From: Liolophura sinensis
Taxonomy: Eukaryota > Mollusca > Polyplacophora > Chitonida > Chitonidae
Direction: 5' to 3'
Assembly: GCF_032854445.1 (NCBI RefSeq)
Contig: NC_088307.1
Span: 12,274,001 to 12,338,000, forward strand
DNA: 64,000 nt
Each line of letters starts with the position of its first letter. Positions within the stretch are counted from its first letter, which is position 1. A program made the translations under genes and the position numbers. This document shows positions 23,401-31,132 of the stretch, one piece after another. The notes under the pieces are model-generated. The model made no database searches. It was not told where the DNA came from and saw only the letters and a program-made list of their open reading frames with translations.

Positions 23401-23955
23401 CGACGACGGTATGGGGAGCCTCTGGAAGGAGTGACTCCACCAGAGACGTACTTCTCTCAGGAGGACAATGGAATTGACATGGACAGCACCAGCCGGCGGG
23501 CTTACAAAACTCTCTTGTTCGACCTGGCAGGGGAGATAATCAGGGAGGTGTACAAAGGCGAACAGGAAGAGGAAGATGATCCCCCACAGCCATGGAAGAA
23601 GCCCAAGAGCAAGCAGCAGAAGTATTACAAAGGTGCCGAGCCACCGACCACCATGGACGTATTGACAAAGCTAGTGCAAGACACGGCAGTCATAATCCTG
23701 GGGTTGAACGGAACCCCAAGGCTGGACCCCAGGCTCAACAAATGGGGGTCGCGCAAGAAGAAAGACAATGTGGATAGCATCCTCGTAGAGGAGCTACACG
23801 AAGAAGAACCCCATTGGGTGAATTACGACGACGACGAACTGGCCGTCAAGATGCAATTGACGGACACAATCTTTGACTCACTGCTCCAGGATACTGTTCA
23901 GACAATGAACGGAGTCTTCCGCAAGTGGAAGAGTAGGACTCAAGAGCCTGGGTGA
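153..23955 (+). CDS. CEP350: CEP350, 3' half of gene (16 exons, 5' end outside window)
   Basis: Centrosome-associated protein 350, a large protein that in vertebrates works with FOP/CEP43 at centrosomes in microtubule anchoring and at centrioles in ciliogenesis. Joined exons: 153-292, 1176-1337, 4406-4530, 5117-5392, 6323-6427, 7284-7320, 11762-11861, 13121-13353, 14592-14880, 15555-15793, 16801-16961, 17086-17356, 18270-19969, 20815-20956, 22782-22805 and 23282-23955. All junctions are in phase, giving about 1,558 codons to the TGA at 23953-23955. Landmarks shared with vertebrate CEP350, in order: FDESLTEDEVEE and LLPSESHRR-like motifs, the coiled coil with AEIKRLQEAN and ERQLILKQQ, a second coiled coil with AEQLLAWKKKLD, the SDQSDVEGRIRALKD block, and the C-terminal block with VNYDDDELAVKMQL. 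No CAP-Gly domain is visible where vertebrates have it. Identification is firm; start exons lie upstream of the window. Confidence 0.93.
452..565 (+). repeat. Dispersed repeat, copy 1 (family E)
   Basis: About 110 bp in the first visible intron. It matches 22335-22417 in the same gene with shared blocks TTTTTGTGAAGCC, TGAAA-TGG and ATTTGCACTGAAAG. No coding signal. Confidence 0.55.
1176..1337 (+). CDS. CEP350: CEP350 exon with SLTEDEVEE motif
   Basis: Encodes about 54 residues including FDESLTEDEVEEKSF and LPSESHRR, an acidic motif strongly conserved with vertebrate CEP350. It is bounded by TGTAG before and GTAGGC after. Phase 1 to phase 1. Confidence 0.9.
1586..1875 (-). mobile_element. SINE-A, full length, with 11-bp target duplication
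   Basis: tRNA-derived SINE on the - strand. The tRNA-like head is at the right (about 1780-1864) and the A/T-rich TTTA tail at the left. It is flanked by perfect 11-bp direct repeats CAATCAAATTA at 1586-1596 and 1865-1875, which mark the insertion. It lies in a CEP350 intron. Confidence 0.9.
2048..3200. repeat. 78-bp minisatellite, about 14.6 units, no length variation
   Basis: The block CCTCTGCA/CCTCTGTA/CCTGTGCA recurs exactly every 78 bp from 2074 to 3166 (14 intervals) with only substitutions between units. The unit contains dyad symmetry (CCTCTG...CAGAGG and GGAGA...TCTCC). On the + strand each unit holds a pyrimidine-rich TTTACTCTCCACAG, which resembles a 3' splice site. On the - strand the whole array is open for 383 codons because 78 is a multiple of three; a protein product is doubtful. 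Confidence 0.95.
3364..3729 (+). mobile_element. SINE-A with unusually long (about 48 bp) flanking duplication
   Basis: SINE body 3412-3681 with tRNA-like A box (GTGGCTCAGTTGGTTAGCGC) and B box (AATTCAAGTCC), a conserved middle and a 3' ATAAATA tail. The sequences 3364-3411 and 3682-3729 are near-identical direct repeats sharing GGAAGACAACATAGATTAAA. Confidence 0.9.
3893..4135 (+). mobile_element. SINE-B, 5'-truncated
   Basis: A second SINE family, recognised by CAGCATGAAGGGGATAGTGC, AGAGCGGTGGAAATC and a CACTCACTCACTC tail. Other copies are at 36953, 42778 and 45611. The tRNA-like head is missing or diverged here. Confidence 0.85.
4406..4530 (+). CDS. CEP350: CEP350 exon, start of conserved helical region
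   Basis: Encodes a block ending MVSQYMREEELRAQHQ, closely matching the vertebrate protein just before its coiled coil. The acceptor is a long T-rich tract ending ATCAG. It enters in phase 1 and leaves in phase 0. Confidence 0.93.
5117..5392 (+). CDS. CEP350: CEP350 exon, main coiled coil
   Basis: Ninety-two codons of Lys/Glu/Gln-rich coiled coil with KAELAWLDQQKK, KRQRGIILKLEQEQ, AEIKRLQEAN and ERQLILKQQ, the best-conserved stretch of the gene. The donor AAT/GTAAGT at 5393 is the first of many near-identical donors. The last 20 or so bases of this exon, plus the donor, are the unit of the intron minisatellite that follows. Reading into the intron gives an in-frame TGA after two codons. Confidence 0.95.
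5370..5965 (+). repeat. 25-30 bp minisatellite built from an exon/donor boundary
   Basis: About 20 degenerate units of the type GTTGAGAAAAAGTACCCAGA. The first unit is the 3' end of the CEP350 coiled-coil exon plus its donor. At least six further units keep ATGTAAGT or TTGTAAGT, that is, perfect 5' splice sites; later units carry a TTAAAG or GCAGTAAAG insertion that destroys them. Confidence 0.92.
6323..6427 (+). CDS. CEP350: CEP350 exon, basic linker
   Basis: Thirty-five codons, phase 0 to 0, with CTCAG acceptor and GTAAGT donor. The product is a basic linker that starts TWDKVQG. It is poorly conserved; support comes from the splice sites and the phase match. Confidence 0.75.
6834..7005 (+). 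mobile_element. SINE-A, diverged copy
   Basis: Recognisable by AGCTCATGCTGTCTTCCTCT, ACGTGGGAAGGTC and GAGTGAAATATT, followed by ACCAAATAAAT. The tRNA head is mostly lost. Confidence 0.7.
7065..7105. repeat. Poly-T tract
   Basis: Two T runs of about 10 and 21 bases in a CEP350 intron. Low complexity only. Confidence 0.9.
7284..7320 (+). CDS. CEP350: CEP350 small exon (37 nt)
   Basis: Encodes LEEGSDANITKK plus one base. It is needed to turn the phase 0 of the preceding exon into the phase 1 entry of the next one. The donor GTTTGT is weak and the acceptor (GTTACAG) fair, so the edges are the least certain in the gene. Confidence 0.5.
8029..8317 (-). mobile_element. SINE-A, full length, 16-bp target duplication
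   Basis: Minus-strand SINE 8045-8301 with a (TTTA)n tail at the left and the tRNA head at the right. It is bounded by perfect 16-bp repeats CAATACATACATATAT at 8029-8044 and 8302-8317. The intact duplication suggests a fairly recent insertion. Confidence 0.93.
8318..11761. other. CEP350 intron remainder, no gene seen
   Basis: About 3.4 kb of intron before the exon at 11762. Apart from a SINE-A 3' fragment at 9022-9120, a C-rich CCACCC tract near 10548-10592 and an AT microsatellite just before the acceptor, nothing is recognisable. Short open frames here show no conserved features. Confidence 0.6.
9022..9120 (+). mobile_element. SINE-A 3' fragment
   Basis: Only the 3' domain is left: GTGGCCGTCGGCGTATTAGT, GTGAAATATTCTGGACTAC and CACCAATCAAAT. 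Confidence 0.75.
11762..11861 (+). CDS. CEP350: CEP350 exon, basic helix
   Basis: Encodes about 33 residues with KVMTKLKNVHLDQR, matching the MQKLKKMRSRMDEK-type segment of vertebrate CEP350. It has a strong T-rich acceptor and a GTAAGT donor. Enters phase 1, leaves phase 2. Confidence 0.85.
12085..12262. repeat. 85-bp palindrome-rich tandem repeat
   Basis: Two units, aligned on ATATTG(C/T)CAGTACGTTATT at 12091 and 12176. They contain the self-complementary TTATTCGAATAA. Intronic, no coding signal. Confidence 0.65.
12685..12864 (+). mobile_element. SINE-A, internally deleted
   Basis: Shows TGACCCAGGCGCCTCTCACC, GAGTTCAATTCCAGC and GCTGGCTTCATCTCC. The middle of the body is deleted before GAGTAAAATATTCTTGAGTA and AATAAATAAA. 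Confidence 0.8.
13121..13353 (+). CDS. CEP350: CEP350 exon, second coiled coil
   Basis: Encodes YLTAREKKLRDRRKNAEQLL and WKKKLDDEEKKIYELEKQA, the second conserved coiled coil, then a basic Gly/Lys/Arg tail. Split codon AG/A joins it to the previous exon; it leaves in phase 1 at GTAAAG. Confidence 0.93.
14001..14300 (-). mobile_element. SINE-A, full length, about 9-bp target duplication
   Basis: Minus-strand copy 14010-14290 with TTTA tail at left and tRNA head at right. Direct repeats CCACATGTA flank it at 14001-14009 and 14291-14299. Confidence 0.9.
14401..14440. repeat. (TA)n microsatellite
   Basis: Nearly uninterrupted TA dinucleotides in a CEP350 intron. Confidence 0.9.
14592..14880 (+). 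CDS. CEP350: CEP350 exon, Ser/Arg-rich disordered linker
   Basis: A low-complexity linker. Near residues 30-45 of the exon a 15-nt unit is repeated so that the protein reads SRS-xx four times. Acceptor TTGACAG, donor GTATGT, phase 1 to 2. Not conserved in sequence, but phase and composition fit. Confidence 0.8.
15555..15793 (+). CDS. CEP350: CEP350 exon, Ser/Pro-rich linker
   Basis: Encodes a Ser/Pro-rich disordered stretch with several SP dipeptides (LSPGRPFG), which are possible proline-directed kinase sites. Enters phase 2 after GAACAG and leaves phase 1 at GTATGT. Confidence 0.8.
15953..16150 (+). mobile_element. SINE-A, 5'-truncated
   Basis: Starts near the B box (GAGTTCAAGTTCATC) and runs through CTGCCAGCAACCTGCGGATG, ATAATGCTGGCCGC and the ATAAATAAATAA tail. 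Confidence 0.85.
16228..16352 (+). mobile_element. SINE-A, 3' part
   Basis: A second partial copy about 80 bp after the previous one. It runs from AGCAACCTGCGGATGG through CATAATGCTGGCCGCCGTCG to ACACCAATC, without the A-rich tail. Confidence 0.85.
16801..16961 (+). CDS. CEP350: CEP350 exon, SDQSDVEGRIRALKD block
   Basis: One of the most diagnostic CEP350 blocks: SDQSDVEGRIRALKDQL followed by a Lys-rich helix (KKESEKQQKEKLKTHEESL). Acceptor CTATCAG, donor GTAAGC, phase 1 to 0. Confidence 0.95.
17086..17356 (+). CDS. CEP350: CEP350 exon, helix end and Ser-rich linker
   Basis: Continues the previous helix (YDNSIKQMTVQLQNEL) and then becomes a Ser-rich disordered linker. Acceptor TTGCCAG is strong; donor GTATTC is weaker. 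Phase 0 to 1. Confidence 0.9.
18270..19969 (+). CDS. CEP350: CEP350 large exon (1.7 kb), CAP-Gly position empty
   Basis: About 567 codons, acidic and Ser-rich, with a SYTEDFSEAE motif and a short conserved helix (KLVDSLTNGLMESVLKDSM). These bracket the place where vertebrate CEP350 has its CAP-Gly domain. Here the interval is about 170 residues of disordered acidic sequence, with no GFWAGVEL- or GKNDG-like motif and too few aromatic and Gly residues for that fold. Strong acceptor (TTTCTCCAG), donor GTACGT, phase 1 to 0. Confidence 0.93.
20645..20740 (+). mobile_element. SINE-A 3' fragment
   Basis: Diverged 3' domain: CCACCATAATGCTGGTCG, GTGTAAGTGAAATAT and CAATCAAATAAATAAAT. Confidence 0.7.
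20815..20956 (+). CDS. CEP350: CEP350 exon, acidic DDDEWF block
   Basis: Encodes LDDDLMNIYGVEDEY and DDDEWF followed by a Pro-rich tract. It aligns in position with the DDQDWFDEDF-type block of the vertebrate protein. Acceptor GGTCCAG, donor GTAAGC, phase 0 to 1. Confidence 0.9.
21770..22065. repeat. 100-bp tandem triplication
   Basis: Three near-identical 100-bp units, aligned on CTTAGTTGG at 21771, 21871 and 21971. Differences are a single T/C change and slight decay at the end of unit 3. Intronic. Confidence 0.95.
22335..22417 (+). repeat. Dispersed repeat, copy 2 (family E)
   Basis: Partner of 452-565. Same block order, with an internal deletion. Confidence 0.55.
22449..22681 (+). mobile_element. 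SINE-A, nearly full length, A box lost
   Basis: Begins ACCCCAGGAGCCTCTCACC, keeps the B-box region (TTTCAAATCCAGC), the conserved middle and an AATAAATAAATAAA tail. It ends about 100 bp before the candidate microexon. Confidence 0.85.
22782..22805 (+). CDS. CEP350: Candidate CEP350 microexon (24 nt)
   Basis: A T-rich acceptor ending CTTCAG, 24 bases reading GKEARLVQ in phase 1 to phase 1, then GTAAGA. Because its length is a multiple of three and both flanks are phase 1, it can be kept or skipped without breaking the frame. Found by eye from splice signals only. Confidence 0.55.
23282..23955 (+). CDS. CEP350: CEP350 last coding exon, conserved C-terminal domain
   Basis: About 224 residues of conserved C-terminal domain: YAVPHKKEDVCRIVGNAVE, STSRRAYKTLLFDLAGEI, VEELHEEEPHWVNYDDDEL and VKMQLTDTIFDSLLQDT. 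These match the end of vertebrate CEP350 in order and spacing. The stop is at 23953-23955. Confidence 0.97.
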
Positions 23956-24640
23956 AATGATCTGTATTTGATTACGTGTGGTTAGAAATCTTGTCATTCC
24001 ATTTCATTTGCTCTGTTGCTTTGTTCTGGGACATTGACAAGATCGGATTTTGCCTTTTTCCATCAGTGGAAGTTTACAAGGCATGAGTGCCTAGATGAAA
24101 AGCGAGGAATTATATTTTTGTTTATATTTAGATTTATACATTTTATACATGGCTGTTAATGTAAGGAATTATGAATATGCATATGTAGATAATAATTTAT
24201 TATTGTTGTCACAAGGCCTTCTGTTGCATGTTTCTGTGACCCAGGAACATGCAGTCATAGATGTGTAGTGCTGTGATGATAGAGCTTCTGTGGAAGCGTT
24301 TTTTAGGAAAATGATGGCAAATCCTTGCTTAGGACATGCCAAATTATATCTTTAGGCTTACCCCTTATAACTTAGCCGTAGCAAGAAACATAGTATAGCT
24401 TAAGAGCTAATAGATCAGGTTCATTCTCAGAAATAAGTACTCTCCCCCAAGCTTAAGACAAAGAATGCCAAGTATTTTCAACCCCCAAGGTCTCTTGTCT
24501 CCGGTCAAGTTAAGTTATCACTGTCTGAACATAGACATTACAGCTAATTCTGTGATGGATAGAAGTCCTCTGGCAAGCAAGTAAACTCCATGCTTTTTAG
24601 CGTGCTGGTGTAATGATACAGGCATGTTATGATCCATTTT
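23956..24640 (+). other. Probable CEP350 3' UTR and flank
   Basis: AT-rich non-coding sequence directly after the CEP350 stop. No perfect AATAAA is seen close by; ATTAAA occurs near 25433 and AATAAA at 26958-26963. The true 3' end is therefore undecided and may be distal. Inference only. Confidence 0.4.
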
Positions 24641-24648
24641 TACACAAG

Positions 24649-24787
24649 GGGCCAGTTTGACAAAGTCGGGTATGACATTTTTTTTTATCGTACATTTGTC
24701 GTACGATATTTTGTACGTCACTATTTCCGTACCATTGTCCTGTATGTGCGATTATCGCACCTGTACGACGTTTTTGTGAAACTTGGC
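24649..24787. repeat. Short inverted-end element, copy 1
   Basis: Begins GGGCCAGTTTGACAAAG and ends with CGACGTTTTTGTGAAACTTGG, so the ends are roughly inverted. It resembles 29993-30134, which has CCAACTTTCATAAAACGTCG and TTTTGTGAAAATGGCCCC. MITE-like by inference. Confidence 0.45.
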
Positions 24788-24880
24788 TCAGAACTCTGCT
24801 GTGGCTCAGAACTCTGGCGTGGCTCAGAACTCTGCCGTGGCTCAGAACTCTGCCGTGGCTCAGAACTCTGCCGTGGCTCA
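24785..24880. repeat. 18-bp tandem repeat, about 5 units
   Basis: GTGGCTCAGAACTCTGCC repeated with few changes. Eighteen is a multiple of three, so several frames stay open; no sign that it is coding. Confidence 0.95.
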
Positions 24881-25919
24881 CTCACCAAGATATGATTCAG
24901 TAACTCATCTGACAGAAAAAGAGCATATTGCAGATTTGGGTAGACACTTCCGTAAATCTGGTATGATTTAACATGAAGATGTTCATAGTGGGACACCATG
25001 GTTTTGTCAAGCTCCAGTTCACCAGGCAAAGAGGACCTGTTGTTGGTTTAGACAAAAGTCTTCATTTGAACCTTATAACTGTGCCATGTCTTACTAAGTA
25101 TCAGTTGGACCAATCACTCATTTGGACACCCATCGTCACTGAAATGGGACCACCTCATATTCATATATTTGCTAAACCTCCCAGATGTTATCAAAAAGCA
25201 ACGGGGCATCCATGAAGGTGCTTGGGTGATAATTGTTGCCCCTGCGTGTTAACATGGACAGGTACATGAAAACGAAAAACCTCTTATATCGTGAAATTTA
25301 GAAAGTGTCCCTGAAAAAAGCTCCCAGACATTGGAGATCTAAGCATCCTGAATGAAGCTGTTGCACTTTTACCAAAAAGATGCTATCAGATACATGTATA
25401 ACTTTTTCGTGTGTACAGAAAGAGCTGAGAGATTAAACCCTGTGACTAGGTGTGTAGATTTTCATGCATTTGTTTGTCTAAGATATGATCAAATTCATTG
25501 TGTGTCTGCATTTACCGTGATCTGAAGGAAAAGGTCCAAAGGCCTCAACATTCGTTCTCGGACAAAGCTTAAACGATCTTGCATCGTGCTGATTGTATAT
25601 CCAGAAAAGCTGGATGTGGCAGCTGATGTTATTTTTGGTCTCTCTTTCTATGCGTATACAGCACAATGCTTATGTGTGTCATCCACCACCCTCATCTCAT
25701 TCAGTATCCGCATTTATACATCTAAAGTTCCGTCCAGTGTTTTGTGAGCAGGGTTTTTTTTTCTTCAATCTGTATTATTCCGCCCAATTACATGTATTTT
25801 GATTTATGTATTATGAACTTTGTAAATTGATGTTAGGCATTGTGGGTAAAGTACTCCCTACAATATGTGAAATGATTGTCTTATGAAATTGTGCATCGCC
25901 AGTCAAGCCAAAAGTTCTC

Positions 25920-26700
25920 CGTGGCAAGACACTTGCTCGCCTGTAGGACACCCTTAAAAGGCTCTTAGCAGTCCACAGACATTCACCTACATGTAGCTTT
26001 CATCTGCCAAGGGTGTAGTTATTGATGTGCCCTTGGATATGATGCCATTAGTTCACGATCAGCTCACCATTAGCACACCTGTAGCAGGTTCTAAGCGTTC
26101 TACACCCATTCACCTGACCTTCATCTGCCGAAGATACAGTTGTTGACGTGGTCTGTGGATATGGTGCCTAGCGCAACTATTCCACTGCAAACACAGGCTG
26201 TAAGCATTTCACTACTATTCTTCTATTCTTCACCTTCCGAGGGTGTATTTACAACGGTTGTCCGCTAATGTCGTGCCTAATGCTTCGAGCACACTTGTAA
26301 CGGGCTTCTAGAATACCACTGCCATTCTTCTAGCCATCATCTGTCGAGGGTGTACTTACAGCGTTTGTCGGATGTTGTGGGTAATGCCACAAGCACAATT
26401 GTAGCAGGCTTGTAGAATACCACTGCCATTCTTCTAGCCATCATCTGTCGAGGGTGCAGTTACGGCGTTTGTCGGATCTTGTACCTAATGCCACAAGCAC
26501 AGTTGTAACAGGCTTGTAGAATACAACAACTATTCTTTTAGCCTAAATCTTAAAAGGGTGTAGTTACAACGGTTGTCTGCGGATGTGTAGTTACAAGCAC
26601 AGTTATAACAGGCATCTACAATACCTCTGCCATTCTTCTGCGCTTCATCTAGTGTGGGTGTAGCCCACAGGCGTGGTTCAGGGATATGATGGTCAATTAA
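25920..26700. repeat. Degenerate tandem repeat, period about 105 bp, about 7 units
   Basis: Units share GTAGCAGGCTTGTAGAATAC, CCACTGCCATTCTTCTAGCC, ATCTGTCGAGGGTG and AATGCCACAAGCACA in that order. The two units near 26320-26520 are most alike; outer units are strongly decayed. Confidence 0.85.
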
Positions 26701-27906
26701 CTGGGATGTTCTTACACTGAGTATCACGCAGTCATGCCCTACGCCAACCAAAGGCCAAACCACTGGCAGGCTAGTGGCACATTACCGGACAGCACGTAGA
26801 GAACTTTTGGCAAGGCTTGTCCTGTGTTCATACAAGCTTATACCTAGTTGAATCATATATCATACGTATTACGATTCCGAAAACATCCTGTACAGTTCAG
26901 TTAAAGCAACTGTTATGTAATTGTTCGTTCCTCATGACACTCTTGCATTTAGTATTTAATAAATCAAGTAATTAAAATACATGCAGGATTGATATTTTAA
27001 AGTGTTTTATTCAAATTCTCATACATGTTGTGTGGGAAAATTAGCAATTACTACATGTAATTATCACACATCGCCTCTCTATTTTGAGAGCCATGGTCAT
27101 GAGAAGCTAAGAATACACCGGTATCAACAATTGCCTAATCTAGTTACCCTGTATACTTATCTTACCTGAGAATGTTACGATTTATGTAAAAAGACGTGTA
27201 TATGAATCAGTATTATGTTGATATGGTCCGTGATTGTGAACCCGAGGGCAAATTTGACTAGGCCCTACAATCACAGCTGCGATCGGCAAGGTCATATGGA
27301 TACGATTTCCTCCAAAGACAACGCGACGTCCCACGAATCTAGTAGAGACTGCTCCAGTTGGCTATAAACGTTCTATTTGTGCAGTATTCTGCAGTTGGCG
27401 GCTGTGATTGTTACGTCTTGTAGAGGTTGTTGTCGAGGCTCAAAAAATGGTTAATACATGAAACCTGGTGTAACTGATCTTCAAGTGTACCACAGTCCAG
27501 AGTGTTCTGACTCTACATGTACATGGAAGTTTGAAACCATATCAAGGTTATCGGATACGGGGCGCCTTGATTGATAGATAGCAATGACTTGTTTTCTTGT
27601 AACGTTTACGTATAATGCAGAGAAGACACAGCACAGATTCTTATTTTGATACATAAACTTGGTAAAAAGTGAAATCAATTATTACAGCTTTTCTGCCAAA
27701 AAGTTTAGCTTTAAACGGTTCCAGAGAATAGACAGCGAAATTTGTCTTTGGTTAGAGAAATTCTCCGGGTTATTTGGGAAGATTTGCAGAATTAACAATC
27801 TCGATTTAAGGTCATTGTCGAGTGCATTTCAAACCAGTGACGGGAAAGTAGAAGTACTTAATTAAAAGTTAGTATTTCATTTTTTGAACAAAAATTCCAT
27901 GATTGG

Positions 27907-28260
27907 TTTCGAGTTTGAACTCTTCTGTCGTTGCAGATAAAAACAGTCCTCCTGTTTAATGTGACCTGTTAAAATGCTAAGCAAAATCCCTAGCCATCAG
28001 TATTCCGATTACGTATGGGCATACGAACGCCGTTTTTCCGAGGCATCGATGATACGGCTTTCCTTTAGAAACTTCTCGATTTCACAAATCGTTCACTGCC
28101 GCGTTTGTCTCCTCTAAATAACTTTTTGCGAACCTTTTTTCAGACGCCATGTTATAGTAAATGTGATTTCGCCATAGTTGCCCAACCCTTTTGACAGGTC
28201 ACATGGTACAATAGGACTTTTTGACCTTTAGTGACGAAAGAGTTCGAACTTGAAACTCTC
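27907..28260. mobile_element. Inverted-repeat element (family D), copy 1
   Basis: Terminal inverted repeats of about 40 bp: GAGTTTGAACTCTTCTGTCG at the left and its diverged complement (GACGAAAGAGTTCGAACTTG) at the right. The interior shares CATGTTATAGTAAAT with 35073-35315. No transposase frame; MITE-like. Confidence 0.65.
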
Positions 28261-28946
28261 CTATTGTGGCATGTTCCAGTTCAGTGCTGAGTGGTAAAGT
28301 GGTGTGTTTTGAATTCTTCCTTATAAGTGGTACAGACAGCGGTCATTGTTATCATAATGACGTCTCCATTCCACTTATCTGTGCTTTGTCTTTTACTCGG
28401 ATATATCAGATGTACCAGAATAGACGATAACATCCTAATAATTCGCCATTGTTCAAAAAAAAGTTTCAGTCGTTAGACTTTTGACATCATTTGTTGGACT
28501 TTTATGAAAAGTTCACCTTCCTTGGTCATCAGCAACACAGCAAGAAAATTTACAAGCCTGGAGTGTACTTGGTTAGTCAAAGGTATCAAGTAAATGGATG
28601 GATCCACCACCTCCATTGTCCCATCACCCCTTCACATGTCAGCGTTACTTTTATTTTATTCCAGGTGAAAGCTGTTGTGACGTCGTGACCTCTCAGATCA
28701 GTTGAACATATGTAACAAATGTCCGTCACATGCGGTTGACCTACTTGCAACAGTATTGTTTATGATTGATCAATTGCGTGTACTTCATTGACAGTTCTCA
28801 AAGGTCTTCACCTCATACTATTCGCCATTTGTGCTGAAATTTCGTGGAAGACGTCTAATATCAACGAGCCGCAAAAATGACAGTTGGAAAAAAATGTAAA
28901 TAGAAGGAAAAAAATAACAACAAAACGTAAAAAGCTTCAGTTATGC

Positions 28947-29178
28947 TTTTTTTTTAATAAGTCTTTCGCACGACTTAGTAAAGATCTGGTACGCACGACT
29001 TAATGAAAATCTTGAGAGCACGAGATAACTGACCAGTAGAAATGCCCAGTTACGTGGTGCGCACGAGATCTTTTTTTAAGTTGTGCAAACGGCGTGACAA
29101 AGATCTCGTGTGCACCACATAACTGCACATTTCTACTGGTCAGCTGTCTCGTGAGTACGTCTTATTAAAAAAAAAAAA
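28947..29178. mobile_element. Foldback (hairpin) element
   Basis: Long inverted repeat. Outer arms are TTTTTTAATAAG/CTTATTAAAAAA. Inner arms of about 53 bp at 29021-29073 and 29099-29151 are close to 90% complementary and include TTTCTACTGGTCAG and GATCTCGTG-GCACCAC. A related hairpin duplication is at 40541-40690. Confidence 0.8.
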
Positions 29179-29992
29179 CAACTAACACTTAGAGAGTTGG
29201 ATGGGGGGGGGGGGAGTGTTTTTTCTATTTAAATTTTTTTCTAACAATGTCACTCTTATGGCCCCATAAATATGTTAAATAATGTGTGAAATATTGGAAA
29301 TAATAACGTTGAAAGATTTGAACAACGGCGTATTTATGAGTTGCTGTTTTTATCTCATCCATCTGATACATGCTATATGTTTGGTAGTGCCGTTTTTTTA
29401 TACAGATGAACTTGCTATTCGCTATTATGGCAACCTTTGTGAGATGTTTAAGAGTTACCAAATTTGTGGTAGGGCATAGATAAGACGGTTATCACGATAG
29501 GTTTTGAAATGTCAGCAGAGTTATGTCCTTATTGTATGTTAATATTCTGGCATGAACTGGTCCAAAAGTACACAGACCTGTTCACATTGTGGAGGTTTTT
29601 TCGTAACACAATAATCCCTGTTGTGTATGCTGGCAAGTTATGAACCGGTCGAAATTTCCGCTCAAGAAAGTCTGCCCAGCCTCTAAGAATGTTTAGATCG
29701 AACTGAAGCGTTTGTAAGCTTTTGTAAAGTAGGTGTAAAATAGTAATTTGTATATAACTATATTACAGCGCTTACACTTTTTTTTTTTTTTTTTTGTCGA
29801 ACTCTGTAAAATATTCCAATGTCTTGTAGAAAATGTACCCTTACCAGTACATGTTCTAATTTGTTGAAAATGTGAAATGGATTAAAATGGAAGATTTAGG
29901 GAATTCTCAGCTTACTTCAGAGAAATAAAAGCTCTTTTGAGCTTTATCCTATTTTCCAAGTATTTTCGTGTATTTGTATATATCTTGTGATC

Positions 29993-30134
29993 CGGACCAA
30001 CTTTCATAAAACGTCGTAAACCAAATGTCCTTAACTTTTTTCGTAAATGGCGTCGCCTTATGGTACTATGATATAGACAAGGTTTTTGCGTGCAAAGAAA
30101 TTTGTCGTACGAAGTTTTGTGAAAATGGCCCCTG
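29993..30134. repeat. Short inverted-end element, copy 2
   Basis: Diverged partner of 24649-24787, ending TTTTGTGAAAATGGCCCC. Confidence 0.4.
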
Positions 30135-30458
30135 TCTTCCACGGGGAGTGCGGATATCCAGGAAATCTGTATTAATATTGTTTGTTTTGATGTAGCTGAA
30201 AACATTACGTTTTGGCTCAGTCCCAGACGCAGGCAAGGAATTCTTGAGTTTCCCTGTTTTTGCTGGATCATGTGTTGTGTGAGGATTAAGCCACAGGTTA
30301 TGACTTTATTAAACACATGTGTTAGTGATTAAACGCCTTCACTCCGGCTTTCTTCACTTCTACGATAAGTGTAATTCTCATGTGACGGAGTCTCCAGAAT
30401 ATCTCTTGCTTTGCTTCATAATTATTTCTACTTCCGTTTATCCTAGTGCTAATAGTCA

Positions 30459-30606
30459 AACTTGCCAAAATTGTTTGGTTTACCCCGGGGTGAGGTTAGG
30501 GAGGGGGGATGGGATTCTCCATTTTCCTCCACCCATAAAATTGACTTCCATCATGTGAAACATTCTTTTTTTTTGGCGTTAAAAACCTATCAATCAATGA
30601 ATCGAT
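30459..30606 (+). mobile_element. Very diverged SINE-A 3' remnant
   Basis: Keeps the order CCCCGGGGTGAGG, CCTCCACCCATAAAATTGAC, GTGAAACATTC, GGCGTTAAAAACC and ATCAATCAATGAAT, matching the SINE-A 3' domain at a low level. Confidence 0.5.
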
Positions 30607-31000
30607 CTATTACTCGGTTTGATATTTTACACCTTCATGTCTCTTTCAGATGGTGTTTACATTTGCTGAAATACTACACAGAATGAAACACATCGCTGAA
30701 AATAAGCAAAATATTGTTTTTTAATAATGTTTTTTTTATTAATTTTTATACAATATTCCAAATGTACCTTGCCACCTGCAAACTAAAACTATGTACATTT
30801 TTTATATATTAGCACTATTTCGTGCGGCGCTGGGGTGAGGTGATACAAAGTATGGACATCCTTTAGACCAGTGACTTAAATGAACTGGTGAAGATAATAA
30901 AACTGACAGTGAAAGAAAATGGCATACATGTGTATAAACATGCGGTATACACTTTACCTGATGATGAAACAAAGGTCTGCACGTGCTGAATAATTATGTA

Positions 31001-31132
31001 TTTAATTAATTGATTTATTTATTTGATTGGTGTTTTACGCCGTACTTATACGATGGGGGCCAGCATTATGTTGAGAGGAAACCGGGTAGAGCCCCGGGGG
31101 AAACCCGCGACCATCCACGGGTTTGCTGACTG
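31001..31132 (-). mobile_element. SINE-A, 5'-truncated
   Basis: Minus-strand 3' half: TTTGATTGGTGTTTTACGCC, GGGGCCAGCATTATG and GGAAACCGGGTAGAGCC. The tRNA head is absent. Confidence 0.85.

Noticed and set aside
29912-30316. 134-codon - strand frame
   Set aside because: Overlaps the dispersed element at 29993-30134 and shows no domain or splice support.
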